Of a stretch of DNA of 64,000 nt, positions 8,945 to 17,412 are shown piece by piece. The DNA comes from Jejuia sp040720935 (GTDB taxonomy: Bacteria; Bacteroidota; Bacteroidia; Flavobacteriales; Flavobacteriaceae), in assembly GCF_040720935.1 (NCBI RefSeq), contig NZ_JBFDAE010000001.1, positions 62,001-126,000 of the forward strand, written 5' to 3'. How positions within the stretch are numbered: the first letter of the stretch is position 1; every line of letters starts with the position of its first letter. The translations under genes and the position numbers were made by a program. The notes below the pieces were generated by a model. It saw only the letters and a program-made list of their open reading frames with translations, was not told the origin of the DNA and made no database searches.

Positions 8945-9514
8945 ATGCAGAAATTACTCCAAGAGATAAAAAAATGCACCATCTGTAAAGCCCATTTGCC
9001 ATTAGGCCCAAGACCTGTGGTTTCTGCGCATCCAGATTCTAAAATTGTAATTATTGGTCAAGCACCGGGAACTAAAGTGCATGCATCAGGTATTCCTTGG
9101 GATGATGCAAGCGGCAGACAATTACGAAAATGGTTGAATGTTACAGATAAAGAATTTTATGACGAAAAGAAGTTTGCCATAATCCCTATGGGTTTCTGCT
9201 ACCCTGGAAAAGGAAAAACAGGCGATTTACCACCAAGACCAGAATGTGCTCCACAATGGCACAAACCATTATTTGATAAACTTAAAAATGTCGAGCTTAT
9301 TATTTTAATTGGTATGTATGCCCAAAAGTATTATTTGGGAAAATCAGCAAAAAAAACGTTGACTGAAACTGTAGATAATTTTCAAGAGTACTTGCCTAAA
9401 TATTTACCGTTACCACATCCTTCGCCTCGGAATAGATTTTGGCTGACTAAGAATCCTTGGTTTGAGGTTGAGGTTTTGCCTGTTTTAAGGAAGAGAGTAA
9501 ACAATCTCATTTAA
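8945..9514 (+). CDS. Uracil-DNA glycosylase superfamily protein
   Basis: A 189-aa protein with both diagnostic UDG-superfamily motifs: GQAPGTKVHASGIPWDDASG (about residues 38-57, motif 1) and LPHPSPRN (about 158-165, motif 2). An N-terminal CTIC pair is reminiscent of the iron-sulfur glycosylases, but the full cluster ligand set is not visible. It presumably removes uracil or related damaged bases from DNA. The position after motif 1 is Thr rather than Glu, so it is not a canonical family 4 or 5 enzyme, and its exact specificity is open. Confidence 0.87.
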   Translation: MQKLLQEIKKCTICKAHLPLGPRPVVSAHPDSKIVIIGQAPGTKVHASGIPWDDASGRQLRKWLNVTDKEFYDEKKFAIIPMGFCYPGKGKTGDLPPRPECAPQWHKPLFDKLKNVELIILIGMYAQKYYLGKSAKKTLTETVDNFQEYLPKYLPLPHPSPRNRFWLTKNPWFEVEVLPVLRKRVNNLI

Positions 9515-9520
9515 TTAATT

Positions 9521-9724
9521 TTATTCTTCAATTTTTTTGTTTGTCTCAAAGACTTTTAAATATCCATCTTTCGAATTCTTTTCATATTGCCCCATTGATT
9601 CTATTCTCGTTTTTTCAATGTTCTTTAATTGATTAATTCTTATTGATTTCCCAACTTCTTTGATGATTACGATAACCAAAACCAAAGCAGCTAAAATCAC
9701 ACGTGTGTCCTGTATATATTTCAA
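9521..9724 (-). CDS. Small single-pass membrane protein, hypothetical
   Basis: A 67-aa frame with one strong transmembrane helix (VILAALVLVIVIIKEV, residues 9-24) followed by a charged, probably coiled-coil tail. The start codon would be TTG at 9724; no in-frame ATG is available upstream before the sequence loses coding character, so the start is uncertain. It lies convergent to the glycosylase gene with a 6-bp gap. No family is recognised. Confidence 0.45.
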   Translation of the reverse strand: MKYIQDTRVILAALVLVIVIIKEVGKSIRINQLKNIEKTRIESMGQYEKNSKDGYLKVFETNKKIEE

Positions 9725-9940
9725 GATAATTCTATTAATGCTAAAGTAAATCAGTCTTTCAAAATGGTTTAAGACATGAAAACTACTTTCAATGTAAATT
9801 TACAATTTGTTGTTTATATTTAGTCTAAATAAAAAAAAAGAGGATTGCTGGGTATTCAAACAAAAAACCTCCCCATTTCTGGAAAGGTTTCAATTTTATA
9901 AATCAAAAAGTAAAATGCTTTAGAATTCTAATAATACAAC

Positions 9941-10450
9941 TTAATCCTTATTCAAAAAACTATGCTTTTTCTTCAGTTCCCGTTCTTCATTAGCATTCCA
10001 AATACCATAAACTAAAAAAGAGACAAATACTATTTTCCATAAAATACCTCTGAATATAAGTTCTGGATCAATGAAATAAAGAAAGGCATAGTATCCTAAC
10101 AAAAGTGCCAAGGCAAGCGATAGAAATAGTATTGGTTTTTTAGGAGATAAATAAGCAAATACCCCAAACAGAACAGCTAAAACGAAATAGAAAATAGCAT
10201 CATCAAAACTTTTGGTTTGTCCGTAAACAAGAAAGGCATTAGCTAATTGAAGTGCACCAATTACATAAAGAATTTTTTTGGCTTTAGCTTGAGATTCTTT
10301 TGCGTCCCCAATTTTTGCCTTGTTAGAGATTTGTCTGCCAATAAAAATAGATTTTTCCTTATCGGTTCCAGATAATGGGAAACCACAATTTTCGCAATCT
10401 ATTTCTACTTGCGAGACTTCTTCTTTACAATTTGGGCAATTTATATCCAT
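9941..10450 (-). CDS. Zinc-ribbon membrane protein, hypothetical
   Basis: A 169-aa protein with an N-terminal zinc ribbon (CPNCKEE...CENCGFPL, residues 5-24; two CxxC pairs) and about four predicted membrane helices between residues 55 and 150, ending in a lysine-rich tail. Proteins with this zinc-ribbon plus transmembrane layout are common and poorly characterised. It is transcribed leftwards, 48 bp from the stop of the neighbouring CMD gene upstream. Confidence 0.75.
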   Translation of the reverse strand: MDINCPNCKEEVSQVEIDCENCGFPLSGTDKEKSIFIGRQISNKAKIGDAKESQAKAKKILYVIGALQLANAFLVYGQTKSFDDAIFYFVLAVLFGVFAYLSPKKPILFLSLALALLLGYYAFLYFIDPELIFRGILWKIVFVSFLVYGIWNANEERELKKKHSFLNKD

Positions 10451-10498
10451 AGTTTCATTTTATAATTAATCTAAAATCGGCAATCGTAATTCAAAAAC

Positions 10499-11089
10499 CT
10501 AAATATGCTTCCCTTTTTCCCAACCATGTTTCCCTAAATACTGCTTCCCACTTTCAACCGCACCGTCTTCAATAGGCGTTCCCATAGAATCATTCCATCT
10601 ATTCAAATACCCAAAAAGAGAAATTACCCCGAGTATTTCAACAATTTCTCCTTCATTCCAATATTTGTATAAGCGTTTTTTAATAGTTTCATCTACAGCA
10701 TTTGGTACTTGACTTGCAAGTAACGAAAAATCTAAAGCCGCACGTTCGGCTTCACTAAAAGCAGGATGTGTTCTATACGCCCAAATATTGTCTAACTGCT
10801 CTTGTTCTGCGCCATAACGTTCCGCAGCTCGAATAGCATGTGCTTGACAATAACGACACCCTGTTGCGTTACTAGACACCCAAGCAATCATTCGTTTTAA
10901 GGCAGAAGTAACCCTACCCTCATTTGCCATAACAGCTTTATTCAAATTAATAAAAGCTTTACTAATTGCTGGGCGACGTTGCATGGTTAAGACTGAATTT
11001 GGGCAAAAGCCCAGAGTTTCATTAAAAAATTCTGCAAGTTCTTTGGTTTCTAAATCATGGTTGGCAGATAATGGTGTTACTAAAGGCAT
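10499..11089 (-). CDS. Carboxymuconolactone decarboxylase / AhpD-like peroxidase-related protein
   Basis: A 196-aa all-helical protein with the AhpD-type redox motif CRYCQAHAIRAAERYG (about residues 77-92; CxxC plus His). A second conserved helix, EIVEILGVISLFGYLNRWND, is typical of CMD-fold proteins of peroxidase-related type. It probably acts as a thiol-dependent peroxide reductase or related oxidoreductase. It lies divergent from an OsmC-family gene 60 bp away, which fits a shared role in peroxide defence (inference). Confidence 0.85.
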   Translation of the reverse strand: MPLVTPLSANHDLETKELAEFFNETLGFCPNSVLTMQRRPAISKAFINLNKAVMANEGRVTSALKRMIAWVSSNATGCRYCQAHAIRAAERYGAEQEQLDNIWAYRTHPAFSEAERAALDFSLLASQVPNAVDETIKKRLYKYWNEGEIVEILGVISLFGYLNRWNDSMGTPIEDGAVESGKQYLGKHGWEKGKHI

Positions 11090-11149
11090 ATTTTTATTTT
11101 TTAAGTAGTATTTTTGCTACTCACAAGTTAACAAAAAATAATTCAGAAA

Positions 11150-11596
11150 ATGGCAGTTAAGGTTACCACAAAATGGTTAGGAGATATGCGGTTTGAAAGC
11201 ACAAATCCGTCAGGACACAATTTGTTTATAGATGCAGGAGAAGACAATGGAGGAAAAGGCGAAGGCTACCGTCCTAAAGCATTAATGCTGTCTGGTTTGG
11301 CAGGGTGTTCTGGATTGGATGTAGCGGCATTGATTAAAAAAATGAAGCTAAATGTAGCCGATTTTAAGATTGAAATTGAAGCAAATTTAACTGAGGAACA
11401 TCCAAAGCATTACGATAAAGTTGCAATGCATTTTCATTTTTATGGCGATGATTTAAATGAAAAAAAATTACAAAGAGCAGTAGATCTATCTGTTGACAAA
11501 TACTGTGGCGTTATGGAAATGTTCCGTCAGTTTTCTGAATTAGATATAAAAACTCATTTTCACAATACTAAAGTAGATTTCTTTCCCGTTCAGTAG
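11150..11596 (+). CDS. OsmC family protein
   Basis: A 148-aa OsmC/Ohr-fold protein. The two reactive cysteines are in LAGCSGLDVAALIKKM (about residue 50) and KYCGVMEMF (about 119). OsmC proteins reduce organic hydroperoxides. It is followed 10 bp later by recJ on the same strand, so the two are probably cotranscribed, and it faces the AhpD-like gene across a 60-bp intergenic region. Confidence 0.9.
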   Translation: MAVKVTTKWLGDMRFESTNPSGHNLFIDAGEDNGGKGEGYRPKALMLSGLAGCSGLDVAALIKKMKLNVADFKIEIEANLTEEHPKHYDKVAMHFHFYGDDLNEKKLQRAVDLSVDKYCGVMEMFRQFSELDIKTHFHNTKVDFFPVQ

Positions 11597-11606
11597 AAAA
11601 TTAAGT

Positions 11607-13295
11607 ATGCGTTGGACCTTAAAACCAAAACCAGACGAAAGTAAGGTAGAACACCTTCAAGATGTATTGCAGGTAGATGAAGCAATTGCAACACTATTGG
11701 TGCAACGCAACGTTGAAACCTACGAGGAAGCTAAAGCATTTTTCAGGCCCAGTTTAAGTCATTTACACGACCCTTATCTCATGAAAGATATGGATAAGGC
11801 AGTAGCCCGTATTGAAAAGGCAATTGCCAATAAAGAGAGTATTTTGGTGTATGGTGATTATGATGTTGATGGTACGACCTCAGTAGCTCTAATGGCAACG
11901 TATTTAAGGACGAAACACGAATTAGTTTATACTTATATACCTAATAGATATGATGAAGGTTATGGCATATCTTACAAAGGGATAAATTTTGCTTTAGAGA
12001 ACGAATTTTCATTGATAATTGCTTTAGACTGTGGGATTAAGTCGGTTGAAAAAGTAGCTTATGCAAAAAAATTAGGCATAGATTTTATTATTTGTGACCA
12101 CCATAGACCAGCAGATAAAATCCCAGATGCTGCCGCTGTTTTAGATCCAAAACGAGACGATTGCAATTATCCTTATAAAGAATTATGTGGCTGCGGCGTG
12201 GGCTTTAAACTGGTTCAGGCACTAGCCCAAAAAGATGGACAAACAGCAGAAGATTTAACAGATTATTTAGATTTAGTAGCCACAGCAATAGGTGCAGATA
12301 TAGTACCTATAAATGGCGAAAATAGGGTTTTGGCCCATTTTGGTTTGAAGGTTATTAATACGTTTCCAAGACCTGGCATAAAAGCAATTTTAGATCAAGT
12401 TGAAAAAACAGAATTAACCATTACCGATGTCGTTTTTATCGTAGCCCCAAGAATTAATGCTGCTGGACGTATGAAACATGGGAATTTTGCAGTAGCCTTA
12501 TTATCCGATGAAGATCATGAATTGGCAAAAAAACATGCGTCAGACATCGATTCATATAATTTAGAACGGCGCGAAATTGATAAGGAAATAACGGTAGCGG
12601 CATTACAACAAATTGAAGAAAATAATGAACAGGAGCGATTGACAACCGTTGTTTACCACGAAGAATGGCATAAGGGCGTTATTGGTATTGTAGCATCTCG
12701 ATTAACCGAAACTTACTACCGCCCTACCTTGGTGTTTACCAAAAGTGGAGAAAAACTAGCAGCTTCTGCCCGTTCAGTAAGAGATTTTGACGTGTATAAT
12801 GCTTTAGAAGCTTGTAGCGAACATATAGAACAATTTGGCGGCCATAAATACGCAGCGGGCTTAACACTAAAAGAAGAAAATTACGAAGCTTTTAAACAAG
12901 CTTTTGAAGATGAAGTTTCTAAAACAATTGATAGAAACTTATTAATTCCTGAGATTAAAATTGATGCGCAAATAGATTTAAAAGATATCACACCAAAATT
13001 TTATAGAATTTTAAAACAGTTTGCCCCTTATGGCCCTAGTAATATGACACCTGTTTTTTTAACTGAAGGTTTAAGGGATACTGGTTATGGAAAACGTGTA
13101 GGAGGCGATAAAACACATTTAAGATTAATCGCTAGTCAGCCAGATGCAAATCCTATTGTGAGTATCGGATTTGGAATGGGAGATAAATATGAATTTATTT
13201 CTGACAAAAAACCATTTAGTGCGGTCTATTCTATTGATGAAAACGAATGGAAAGGTAATGTCTCGCTTCAATTGAAGTTGAGGGATATTAGATAA
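11607..13295 (+). CDS. recJ: Single-stranded-DNA-specific exonuclease RecJ
   Basis: 5'-3' exonuclease on single-stranded DNA in recombination and mismatch or base-excision repair. The DHH phosphoesterase motifs are present: VYGDYDVDGTTSVALM (about residues 79-94), DCGIKS, CDHHRP (about 165-170) and the DHHA1 domain with GGHKYAAGLTL (about 412-422), then a C-terminal OB-like domain. The length of 562 aa is typical. It follows osmC closely on the same strand. Confidence 0.96.
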   Translation: MRWTLKPKPDESKVEHLQDVLQVDEAIATLLVQRNVETYEEAKAFFRPSLSHLHDPYLMKDMDKAVARIEKAIANKESILVYGDYDVDGTTSVALMATYLRTKHELVYTYIPNRYDEGYGISYKGINFALENEFSLIIALDCGIKSVEKVAYAKKLGIDFIICDHHRPADKIPDAAAVLDPKRDDCNYPYKELCGCGVGFKLVQALAQKDGQTAEDLTDYLDLVATAIGADIVPINGENRVLAHFGLKVINTFPRPGIKAILDQVEKTELTITDVVFIVAPRINAAGRMKHGNFAVALLSDEDHELAKKHASDIDSYNLERREIDKEITVAALQQIEENNEQERLTTVVYHEEWHKGVIGIVASRLTETYYRPTLVFTKSGEKLAASARSVRDFDVYNALEACSEHIEQFGGHKYAAGLTLKEENYEAFKQAFEDEVSKTIDRNLLIPEIKIDAQIDLKDITPKFYRILKQFAPYGPSNMTPVFLTEGLRDTGYGKRVGGDKTHLRLIASQPDANPIVSIGFGMGDKYEFISDKKPFSAVYSIDENEWKGNVSLQLKLRDIR

Positions 13296-13299
13296 TTTT

Positions 13300-13329
13300 A
13301 ACTCTTCTTGATTATTTGAGTTCTTTTTA
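13300..13329 (+). terminator. Weak terminator after recJ
   Basis: A short stem AACTC / GAGTT just after the recJ stop is followed by a CTTTTT tract. The stem is only 5 bp, so efficiency is doubtful. Confidence 0.35.
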
Positions 13330-13400
13330 ATTTTTAGAAAAATAGAGAATTGAATGGGCTGCTATTTTAGATTTAATCAAAAACCTAAAATCACAAACGT

Positions 13401-13436
13401 CCTTATTTTAGTTTTTAACATAAAACTAAAATAAGG
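13401..13436. repeat. Perfect 15-bp inverted repeat
   Basis: CCTTATTTTAGTTTT and its exact reverse complement are separated by 6 nt (TAACAT). There is no G/C-rich stem and no T-run, so it does not look like a normal terminator. It lies in the 263-bp gap between recJ and the MFS gene. Confidence 0.6.
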
Positions 13437-13529
13437 AATATTATTATTTTAAATTTGAGGCGACATCTAAAATTACCTTCAACTATATCCTGCGAGATTC
13501 AAAAAAAAAGCTTGTGGGTTTAAACAAAA

Positions 13530-13554
13530 AGATTCCTGCCATCGCAGGAATATG
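13530..13554. repeat. REP-like hairpin repeat, copy 3
   Basis: Stem ATTCCTGC / GCAGGAAT with a 4-nt loop, preceded by AG and followed by AT. It ends 5 bp before the MFS start codon, so it would fold in the leader mRNA and could hide the ribosome binding region. Confidence 0.6.
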
Positions 13555-13558
13555 AAAC

Positions 13559-14827
13559 ATGGCAAAAAACGATCCTTACGCAGCACTTCGCATTAAAGAA
13601 TTCAATATTTTTTTATTGCTGCGTTTGTTTTTGGTGTTTGGTTGGTCTATGCAATTTATTGTCATTGAGTGGCAGGTGTATAGTATGACCAAAGATCCAT
13701 TATCACTAGGGATTATAGGGTTAATGGAAATTATTCCTGCCTTTACCATGGCATTGTTTGCCGGTCATATAGTGGACCAAAAGGAAAAACGAAATTTATT
13801 TGCACTATGTATTGCAGCTTTTTCCTTAATTAGTTTAGGGTTGTTTTTATTGACTTGGGAAGAAGTTGTTGGGCATTGGTCCACCAAAGCTATTTTATAC
13901 AGTATTTATGCATTGGTGTTTTTTGGAGGGTTTCTACGCTCTTTTTTTGGCCCCATTATATTTTCATTGGTGGCATTGATTGTACCAAAAAAAATATACC
14001 CCAATGCTGCTACTTGGAGCACTAGTACTTGGAAAACCGCAGCTGTTTTAGGTGCGCTTTTTGGCGGATTTTCAATAAGTTGGATAGGTGTTGATTATAC
14101 GCTTTGTATGGTTTTTATTTTAGTATTGATCTCATTCTGTTTGGTTTTTCTAATTAAAAAGAAACCTATTTTAAACAAAAAAATAGGAGAACCTGTAAAA
14201 GAAAGTTTAAAAGTTGGAGTTCGTTTTGTATTTCAAAATAAGGCTATTTTAGGTGCGTTAACGCTAGATATGATTGCTGTTTTGTTTGGAGGAACTGTAG
14301 CGATTCTAGCCATTTTTGCACAAGATATTTTAGAAGTTGGTAGCCAAGGTTTTGGTGTTTTAAATGCCTCGATTTCTCTAGGAAGTATCGTTACTATGTT
14401 TGCAACTACGTATATTCCAATAAGTAAGAATACAGGTAAAAAGCTGTTAATAGCGGTATTCATTTTTGGTGTGAGCATTATTGGTTTTGGGTTATCAAAT
14501 ATCTTTTGGGTAAGTGTATTAATGCTGTTTATAAGTGGTGCTGCCGATGGTATTTCCATGATTATCCGTCAAACCATTTTACAGTTAAAAACACCTGATG
14601 ATATGCGTGGACGCGTATCCTCTGTAAACTCTATGTTTGTTGGCTCTTCAAATGAATTAGGCGCTTTTGAAAGTGGTTTAGCTGCTAAATTAATTGGCCC
14701 TGTTGCTGCTGTAGTTTTTGGAGGCACCATGACTTTAATTACTGTTTTCGCCATTGGTATTAAAAATCCTGTGCTTAGAGATTTAGACTTAACGGAGGAT
14801 ATGGAAGCTAATGAAAAAGAGGATTAA
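13559..14827 (+). CDS. MFS transporter, enterobactin-exporter (EntS)-like family
   Basis: A 422-aa inner-membrane protein with about 12 transmembrane helices. The loop after TM2 carries the MFS signature GHIVDQKEKRNLF (about residues 64-76), and the second half has the matching RQTILQLKTPDDMRGRVSSVNSMFVG motif. These are characteristic of the MFS_3/EntS branch, exporters of siderophores or drugs. The substrate cannot be told from sequence. A hairpin repeat occupies the leader right before the start codon. Confidence 0.88.
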   Translation: MAKNDPYAALRIKEFNIFLLLRLFLVFGWSMQFIVIEWQVYSMTKDPLSLGIIGLMEIIPAFTMALFAGHIVDQKEKRNLFALCIAAFSLISLGLFLLTWEEVVGHWSTKAILYSIYALVFFGGFLRSFFGPIIFSLVALIVPKKIYPNAATWSTSTWKTAAVLGALFGGFSISWIGVDYTLCMVFILVLISFCLVFLIKKKPILNKKIGEPVKESLKVGVRFVFQNKAILGALTLDMIAVLFGGTVAILAIFAQDILEVGSQGFGVLNASISLGSIVTMFATTYIPISKNTGKKLLIAVFIFGVSIIGFGLSNIFWVSVLMLFISGAADGISMIIRQTILQLKTPDDMRGRVSSVNSMFVGSSNELGAFESGLAAKLIGPVAAVVFGGTMTLITVFAIGIKNPVLRDLDLTEDMEANEKED

Positions 14828-14835
14828 AAATTGAT

Positions 14836-14924
14836 ATATCGCTTTAATAGGAAGGATAAAATTTATATCATAAATTATAGTTTTGAATCTATCCTTGCTA
14901 TAAAATCATTAGTTTAAGCGATAT
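14836..14924. repeat. Nested inverted repeat, about 89 bp
   Basis: The outer arms ATATCGCTTTAA (14836-14847) and TTTAAGCGATAT (14913-14924) are complementary with one mismatch. Inner arms GGAAGGATA (14850-14858) and TATCCTTGC (14890-14898) pair at 8 of 9 positions. It fills the gap between the MFS gene and the BatD-like gene and could be a terminator-like structure or a small non-autonomous repeat. Confidence 0.45.
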
Positions 14925-14945
14925 TAGTTTTTTAAATTATAAAGG

Positions 14946-15761
14946 ATGAATACAAAAATATTAGCTCTAACATTACTATTGTTACTAATAAATAAAGTAA
15001 TTGCTCAAGTCAGTTTTAAAACTATAGTAAAACAAGAGATTATTGCTATTGACGATGAGTTTAGTCTGGATTATGTAATAAATAAAAAAACTGAAGATTT
15101 TGAAGGCCCAAATTTTAAGAACTTCAAAGTAGTTTCTGGACCTAGTCTTTCAGCAAGTTTTTCTACTATTAAAGGGAAAAGATCATATCAGCAAACATAT
15201 ACATATAAATTGAGACCACTTAAGCTTGGTGAATTTACCATTCCAAATGCGAGTTGTATTATTCAATCCAAAAAATATTCTTCTCAATCTGTCAACATTA
15301 AAATTTTATCATTAAAAGAAAAGATTGATACTCAGACTACTGCTTTTTGGAACTATAGAGGTAAGGGTAAACTTGTTTTAGTTGATAAAAACAAACGTTC
15401 TTTTTTTAACCTTAAAATAAACCTTAACTACGATAAGATTCATTTTTATAAATTGAAAAAAGATAAAATAATTAAGGTTTCTACAGGTAGAATTCTTCCA
15501 AAAGTTTTAATTGAAGATGTTTTAAATGTTACACAATTTACCAAGGATGGTTATAAACTACTTGATTATACTGAATTGTATGATGAATCAAAAGTTCAGC
15601 AACTTATAAAACCTGAAAATAATGGAGATTTAGTTTTTGAAATAAGTTATAGTGCATTTGGAAATAGTAAAAAAGTGAATGAAATTGAACTTTTAAAGAA
15701 ATACTCTAAAAAACGAGTGGTATTTAAGTATAAGAGAGGGAGGTTTGTTTTAAAAAATTAG
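14946..15761 (+). CDS. Secreted BatD-like protein (short)
   Basis: A 271-aa exported protein with a cleavable signal peptide (MNTKILALTLLLLLINKVIAQ). Residues 21-120 resemble the first domain of BatD proteins of the Bacteroidota Bat operons: VSFKTIVKQEIIAIDDEF, NFKVVSGPSLSASFSTIKGKRSYQQTYTYKLRPLKLGEFTIP. Full BatD proteins are about 550-600 aa with a C-terminal membrane anchor; this one stops after the first domain and a unique segment and has no batABCE neighbours. It is a stand-alone paralogue of unknown role, converging on lpxH with a 4-bp overlap. Confidence 0.7.
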   Translation: MNTKILALTLLLLLINKVIAQVSFKTIVKQEIIAIDDEFSLDYVINKKTEDFEGPNFKNFKVVSGPSLSASFSTIKGKRSYQQTYTYKLRPLKLGEFTIPNASCIIQSKKYSSQSVNIKILSLKEKIDTQTTAFWNYRGKGKLVLVDKNKRSFFNLKINLNYDKIHFYKLKKDKIIKVSTGRILPKVLIEDVLNVTQFTKDGYKLLDYTELYDESKVQQLIKPENNGDLVFEISYSAFGNSKKVNEIELLKKYSKKRVVFKYKRGRFVLKN

Positions 15762-16510
15762 TACTCCTTTAATGCCATGGTTTCCCCATCAAAAACACCA
15801 TAGGTAAAATATTGAATCCAATCGCCAAGATTGATGTATTTTGAGTTTTCGCTGAGGTCTATATTAAGTGGTAAATGTCTGTGACCAAACACAAAATAAT
15901 CGCGGTGTTTGTCTTCTAGCTTACGTTTGCAATATTGTACGAGCCATTCATTGTCTTCGCCAAGAAACTTAGCATCATCATCGCCCGAAATGAGTTTGTT
16001 TTTTACGGAAAGATGCTGCGCCATTCTAACACCTAAATCTGGATGAAGCCAACGGAACAACCATTTACAAAACGGATTGGTAAACACCTTTTTCATGCGT
16101 TTATAGCCTTTGTCGCCAGGACCTAAACCATCGCCATGGCCAATAAAAAATGTTTTATCGTTAAATGTGAATTCTTTGGGTTTATGATACACAGGAATGT
16201 TGAGTTCTTCTTCAAAATAACCATTCATCCAAAGATCGTGATTACCTACAAAATAATAAATTGGAATCCCGGAATCTGAAATTTCAGCAAGTTTACCAAG
16301 TGTTCTGGTAAATCCTTTTGGGACTACGGTTTTGAATTCCATCCAGAAATCGAACAAATCGCCTAAAAGGAAAATGGCAGCAGCATCATGTTTTATGTCG
16401 TCTAACCATGCTACGAATTTCTTTTCGCGCGGCAAAGAGGCTTCTTTTGTTGGTGCTCCTAAATGATTATCTGAAGCGAAATATATTTTTTTGCCTTTTG
16501 GAATTTGCAT
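15758..16510 (-). CDS. lpxH: UDP-2,3-diacylglucosamine diphosphatase
   Basis: Calcineurin-like phosphoesterase that cleaves UDP-2,3-diacylglucosamine to lipid X in lipid A synthesis, at the cytoplasmic face of the inner membrane. The metal-binding motifs are in order: SDNHLG (residues 13-18), GDLFDFW (about 50-56), GNHDLW (about 91-96), HGDGLGPGD (about 125-133) and FGHRHLPL (about 208-215). The hydrophobic cap helices near residues 140-165 fit LpxH. The length of 250 aa is typical. Confidence 0.88.
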   Translation of the reverse strand: MQIPKGKKIYFASDNHLGAPTKEASLPREKKFVAWLDDIKHDAAAIFLLGDLFDFWMEFKTVVPKGFTRTLGKLAEISDSGIPIYYFVGNHDLWMNGYFEEELNIPVYHKPKEFTFNDKTFFIGHGDGLGPGDKGYKRMKKVFTNPFCKWLFRWLHPDLGVRMAQHLSVKNKLISGDDDAKFLGEDNEWLVQYCKRKLEDKHRDYFVFGHRHLPLNIDLSENSKYINLGDWIQYFTYGVFDGETMALKEY

Positions 16511-16629
16511 GCGTAAATATAATATTTTTTTGGTCAGAAGCTTGAAAACCGAAGTCCATGGTGGAAACTGAAAAAACCAATTGCCAACTCCAGACTGAAT
16601 ACTACGAACTAATCTATGCCCAAATTATT

Positions 16630-17079
16630 CTATTGATCGTTTGCAAACCACTCTGCAAAACTTGTGGCGGTTTCTTGTAATTTTAGTGAGTGCAACTTGA
16701 TGTTTTTTGGTAAACGTGATTTTATTTTCTTTGAGAAATCGATTACCATCATTTCGCTTGTGGGTTGATAATCTACCAATAATACATTGTGTCCGCGGTC
16801 TTTTAATTCTTTTGCAAGTTCTACGTGTGGGGTGTTTTTATTAAAAACGGTCGCGTGATCAAATACGTTTACAATCTCTTCTTTTACGATTTTTTTTAAA
16901 TCGCCAAAATCTATGACCATACCGTATTTTACGTTTGAAGTATCGGTAATAGGTTGCCCGATAACCGTAACATCGAGACGGTAGCTGTGACCATGGACAT
17001 TTTTACATTTACCATCATAACCGTAAAGGGCATGACCTGTTTCGAACGAAAATTGTTTGGTAATACGTATGTTGCTCAT
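16630..17079 (-). CDS. queD: 6-carboxy-5,6,7,8-tetrahydropterin synthase (6-pyruvoyl-tetrahydropterin synthase family)
   Basis: Converts dihydroneopterin triphosphate in the queuosine (7-deazapurine) pathway. The zinc-binding histidines are visible: FETGHALYGYDGKCKNVHGHSYRLDV, with the catalytic Cys in GKCKNVHGH, and DFGDLKKIV plus VFDHATVFN further on. I chose the ATG at 17079; the frame continues upstream only from a TTG. About 150 aa. It follows two tiny membrane-protein frames on the same strand. Other queuosine genes are not nearby. Confidence 0.88.
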   Translation of the reverse strand: MSNIRITKQFSFETGHALYGYDGKCKNVHGHSYRLDVTVIGQPITDTSNVKYGMVIDFGDLKKIVKEEIVNVFDHATVFNKNTPHVELAKELKDRGHNVLLVDYQPTSEMMVIDFSKKIKSRLPKNIKLHSLKLQETATSFAEWFANDQ

Positions 17080-17108
17080 CTTTAATTCTGTATTGATTGG
17101 CAAAGATA

Positions 17109-17207
17109 CTATCTTCTTTTTTTTCTGTTTACAAAATAGATGATTATTAAGATTAAGGCTAAAATTAAAAAGAGACCATTACCACTTAAAAAGTTTAGAA
17201 TATCCAT
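17109..17207 (-). CDS. Tiny single-pass membrane protein, candidate (32 aa)
   Basis: ATG at 17207, stop at 17109-17111. The product is one hydrophobic helix (FLSGNGLFLILALILIIIY) followed by a basic tail (VNRKKRR). Spacing is tight: 3 bp after the stop of the next upstream small frame and 29 bp before the queD start. The positive-inside tail suggests an N-out/C-in inner-membrane peptide. No family is known to me. Confidence 0.4.
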   Translation of the reverse strand: MDILNFLSGNGLFLILALILIIIYFVNRKKRR

Positions 17208-17210
17208 AGT

Positions 17211-17390
17211 TTAATTGTTGTTTTTTCTCTTTTTGTTATATCTGTAAAGCGTGTACGCGATAATCACTAAAGCTACAAAAGGGAGCATTGAGCCAATAAA
17301 CACGCCTATTTCATAACCGCTATCAGGAGCATTTTTTATTTTTTCTTCTATTTCTAAAGTTTGAAAAAGCGAGGTTAAAGTCATAAGCAT
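17211..17390 (-). CDS. Small single-pass membrane protein, candidate (59 aa)
   Basis: ATG at 17390, stop at 17211-17213. The first 30 residues are polar (EIEEKIKNAPDSGYEIG), followed by one helix (VFIGSMLPFVALVIIAYTLY) and a basic tail (RYNKKRKNNN). It has the same layout and tail type as the 32-aa frame 3 bp downstream, so the two look like a small-protein pair between the MATE gene and queD. A second ATG at 17384 is an alternative start. Confidence 0.5.
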   Translation of the reverse strand: MLMTLTSLFQTLEIEEKIKNAPDSGYEIGVFIGSMLPFVALVIIAYTLYRYNKKRKNNN

Positions 17391-17412
17391 TGAAAAAAAT
17401 GATGGTATAAAG

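Noticed and set aside
16511..16629. Short + strand frame (ATG near 16558) between lpxH and queD
   Set aside because: It has no ribosome-binding context, no conservation cue and runs into the queD coding region on the other strand.
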